Assembly (NCBI GenBank): GCA_022601135.1
Contig: JAHZJB010000044.1
Coordinates: 1-34,322, forward strand
Direction of reading: 5' to 3'
Source: Actinomycetes bacterium
Lineage (GTDB): Bacteria > Actinomycetota > Actinomycetes > Mycobacteriales > Mycobacteriaceae
DNA length: 34,322 nt
Numbering within the stretch: position 1 is the first letter of the stretch; the number at the start of each line of letters is the position of its first letter. This document shows positions 34,280 through 34,322 of this stretch, piece by piece. Below the pieces are notes generated by a model, which made no database searches, was not told where the DNA came from, and saw nothing but the letters and a program-made list of their open reading frames with translations. The translations under genes and the position numbers were made by a program.

Positions 34280-34322
34280 ATGGTTGCATACACCTTGCTG
34301 ATCGCCGCGGTAGCGGTCGAGC
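34280..34322 (+). CDS. Start of probable isoprenylcysteine-methyltransferase-like gene (cut by window edge)
   Basis: Only 14 codons are present, MVAYTLLIAAVAVE. This hydrophobic start, two bases after the polyketide synthase stop, resembles the N-terminus of ICMT-family membrane methyltransferases, which commonly follow type III PKS genes in actinobacteria. The identification rests on position and a short hydrophobic start, so it is tentative. Confidence 0.45.
   Translation, partial: MVAYTLLIAAVAVE

Overview
The window is high-GC actinobacterial DNA from a Mycobacterium (sensu lato). The mycolic-acid genes hadABC, two mycolate SAM methyltransferases beside rplA, the recC-recB-recD order and the tRNA-Thr/tRNA-Met/rpmG/hadABC/tRNA-Trp/secE/nusG/rplK/rplA block match the gene order I remember from M. 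tuberculosis (about Rv0629c to Rv0650), here in reverse orientation. An IS110-type remnant, an inserted CorA gene, only two methyltransferases at the mma locus, and a lipid transport/polyketide module after recD point to a species other than M. tuberculosis, probably an environmental one. The species itself cannot be read from the sequence.

Region by region. (1) 1-579: the C-terminal end of an IS110-family transposase and its non-coding 3' flank with a 23-bp tandem duplication. (2) 580-6276, minus strand: a tightly coupled operon of a GH38 alpha-mannosidase, a small protein of unknown role and a ROK-type sugar kinase, suggesting mannose release from glycans followed by phosphorylation. (3) 6452-10748, plus strand: ABC1/UbiB-type kinase and a coupled LipG-like hydrolase, then two mycolic-acid methyltransferases. 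(4) 11149-16075, minus strand: tRNA-Thr, tRNA-Met, rpmG, hadA-hadB-hadC (the beta-hydroxyacyl-ACP dehydratases of FAS-II), tRNA-Trp, secE, nusG, rplK and rplA. Non-coding elements include three 37-bp repeats that overlap the rplA stop codon and a set of overlapping hairpins between rplK and rplA. (5) 16275-19732, plus strand: metallo-beta-lactamase-fold hydrolase, DUF2510-type membrane protein, EchA3-like crotonase and a CorA-type channel with a variant signature. (6) 19787-28148: recC-recB-recD, joined by overlapping stop/start codons. (7) 28261-34322: a flippase-like membrane protein with an internal degenerate kinase-like domain, an MMPL/RND lipid transporter, a chalcone-synthase-type (type III) polyketide synthase, and the first codons of a probable isoprenylcysteine-methyltransferase-like gene that runs off the window.

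How the genes fit together. Much of the window concerns the cell envelope: mycolate elongation (HadABC), mycolate modification (methyltransferases), probable mannoside turnover, and a transporter-polyketide cassette likely to make and move a lipidic polyketide. The rest is core information processing: ribosomal proteins, NusG, SecE, tRNAs and RecBCD. The least explained signals are the transporter-polyketide module with its flippase-pseudokinase neighbour, the rplK-rplA hairpins, the tandem repeat at the rplA stop codon, and a 36-nt hairpin just upstream of the flippase gene.
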